Below, piece after piece: positions 4,138 to 5,225 of a DNA stretch of 5,225 bases. The notes below the pieces were generated by a model. The model was not told the origin of the DNA. It made no database searches and saw only the letters and a program-made list of their open reading frames with translations. The translations under genes and the position numbers were made by a program. Source of the DNA: Bacteroidales bacterium (GTDB taxonomy: Bacteria; Bacteroidota; Bacteroidia; Bacteroidales; ML635J-15); assembly GCA_028696755.1 (NCBI GenBank), contig JAQVGK010000285.1, forward strand, positions 1-5,225. The letters are read 5' to 3'. Positions within the stretch are counted from its first letter, which is position 1. Each line of letters begins with the position of its first letter.

Positions 4138-5225
4138 ATGAGAAAATTCTGCTTATTCGCGTTTGTAATTATAAGTTTAAACGCAGTTGCTCAGGAGTAC
4201 ACCGACGAAGTTTTATATTATCAGAACGGAAAGGTTAAAGAACAGGGAGTTCTTCACATGGGTCAAAAAGATGGGACTTGGAAATATTACTCTCCTGAAG
4301 GTAAAATAATGGCAGAAATTGATTATTACAAAGATGTTATTCACGGACTAAATAAAGTTTACTATCCTGATGGCAAAGTGAAGGAAGAATATAATTATTG
4401 GGGAAATGAGCGCCACGGTTCTTTTGTCGAAAACTATCGCAACGGAAATCCTTCGTTAAAGGGATTCTATCATAGCAATCAAAAAGATAGTCTTTGGCAG
4501 GTTTATTACGAAAACGGCAAACTGCAAAGCGAAGTTCTGTATAAAAAAGGGCTGTTGGTTAAAATTATCAATTTCTATGATCAAACCGGAAAACAAACAG
4601 TTGTTAACGGGAATGGCGAAATGGTAAGCTATTATCCAAATCTTATTAAAAAATCTGAAGGTAAATTAGTTAATGGTGTTGAACAAGGTTTCTGGACTTA
4701 TTATCATGAAAATGGCAAAAAGGCATCTGAAGGTAATTTTGATAATGGCAAAAGGATTGGAACCTGGTTAGAATGGTACGATAATGAGAACAAAAAGAGC
4801 GAGGTAAATATGGAGTCGGGTTTAAATACCTATTGGACGATAAACGGGGAAAAGGAAATGGAAGGATTACTTCAGGACGGAAAACGAGAAGGTCTTTGGA
4901 CATATTGGTATCCGGATGGAAAAGTAAGAAGCACAAATAATTACCAAAATGACTTACGGCACGGTCTCCAAACAAAATATTATCCAAATGGCAACAAGCA
5001 AAGCGAACTTAATTATGTTAATGGAGTAATGGAAGGTGAGGCGCACTTTTGGTTCGAAGATGGAAAAAAAGATATTGACGGACATTTTGTAAATGATTTG
5101 CAGGATGGTTTGTGGACATACTGGCGCACCGATGGCACAAAAGGTAACGAGGGAAATTACATTAAAGGAAAAATGGAAGGTCGCTGGACATTCTGGTACG
5201 CTAATGGTCAAGTATGGAAAGAGGT
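4138..5225 (+). CDS. Exported MORN_2-repeat protein (partial, open at right edge)
   Basis: The frame is open from an ATG at 4138 to the window edge: 362 codons plus two bases, with no stop. Residues 1-18 are a signal peptide (MRKFCLFAFVIISLNAVA, cleavage before QE), so the product enters the periplasm or goes beyond. The rest is built from repeats of about 24 residues of the form G-x-W-x-x-Y-Y-x-x-G-K. The leading glycine or its replacement falls at 46, 70, 94, 118, 160, 184, 208, 228, 252, 276, 300, 324 and 348; the units before 160 and 228 are short. This is the MORN_2 (PF07661) pattern found in YwqK-like proteins and many Bacteroidota surface proteins. MORN_2 proteins form long beta-hairpin ladders, and a specific partner or reaction cannot be read from the sequence. 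The YwqK antitoxin label used by automatic annotation is not supported here, as the protein is exported and no toxin is adjacent. Cys5 lies within the signal peptide and is not a lipobox. Confidence 0.92.
   Translation, partial: MRKFCLFAFVIISLNAVAQEYTDEVLYYQNGKVKEQGVLHMGQKDGTWKYYSPEGKIMAEIDYYKDVIHGLNKVYYPDGKVKEEYNYWGNERHGSFVENYRNGNPSLKGFYHSNQKDSLWQVYYENGKLQSEVLYKKGLLVKIINFYDQTGKQTVVNGNGEMVSYYPNLIKKSEGKLVNGVEQGFWTYYHENGKKASEGNFDNGKRIGTWLEWYDNENKKSEVNMESGLNTYWTINGEKEMEGLLQDGKREGLWTYWYPDGKVRSTNNYQNDLRHGLQTKYYPNGNKQSELNYVNGVMEGEAHFWFEDGKKDIDGHFVNDLQDGLWTYWRTDGTKGNEGNYIKGKMEGRWTFWYANGQVWKE

Noticed and set aside
4670..5211. Two minus-strand frames (4670-4987 and 4954-5211)
   Set aside because: Both are antisense to the MORN_2 gene, whose 24-residue periodic motif proves the plus strand is coding.
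4138..5225. Antitoxin of a YwqK toxin-antitoxin system
   Set aside because: The label commonly comes from MORN_2 similarity alone. This protein has a signal peptide and no toxin-like neighbour.

Overview
The window reads as chromosomal DNA of a member of the Bacteroidota. It is AT-rich and its genes lack Shine-Dalgarno sequences. Three upstream regions carry the Bacteroidota -7 promoter word TAnnTTTG, and the proteins have Bacteroidota flavour: an RpiB with GSGNG and FEGGRH motifs, a LuxE/PaaK-type acyltransferase, a secreted protein with a type IX-like C-terminal tail, and an exported MORN_2-repeat protein. A marine Marinilabiliales/Prolixibacteraceae-type host is my inference from remembered relatives, not something proved here.

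Layout. Bases 1-240 are the 3' end of rpiB (+). Bases 241-864 hold no recognised gene, but a good minus-strand intrinsic terminator lies at 262-286. It implies that transcription enters, or once entered, this gap from the right. Bases 865-1168 hold a complete 284-bp non-autonomous transposable element (MITE). It has perfect 18-bp terminal inverted repeats, a perfect 10-bp target duplication and a long internal dyad, and it sits immediately after the stop codon of the next gene. Bases 1168-2166 (minus) encode a full-length LuxE-family acyl-protein synthetase/acyltransferase.

Bases 2257 to about 3029 are a non-coding tandem array of four full units and one partial unit. The units alternate between a longer A type and a shorter B type (A-B-A-B-partial), so a dimer was probably the unit last duplicated. 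Each unit carries a hairpin with 17-nt arms around an A9 loop, and the first unit carries an extra 52-bp REP-like insert. A minus-strand terminator (3043-3073) separates the array from the secreted-protein gene at 3094-3894 (minus).

That gene and the MORN_2 gene starting at 4138 (+, running off the right edge) are divergently transcribed from a 243-bp AT-rich region with recognisable promoters on both strands. Both products have signal peptides. The genes do not form an obvious pathway: the window is a housekeeping gene end, an orphan LuxE-like enzyme and two envelope or secreted proteins, separated by repeat-rich intergenic DNA. The most unusual content is the MITE and the alternating hairpin array.
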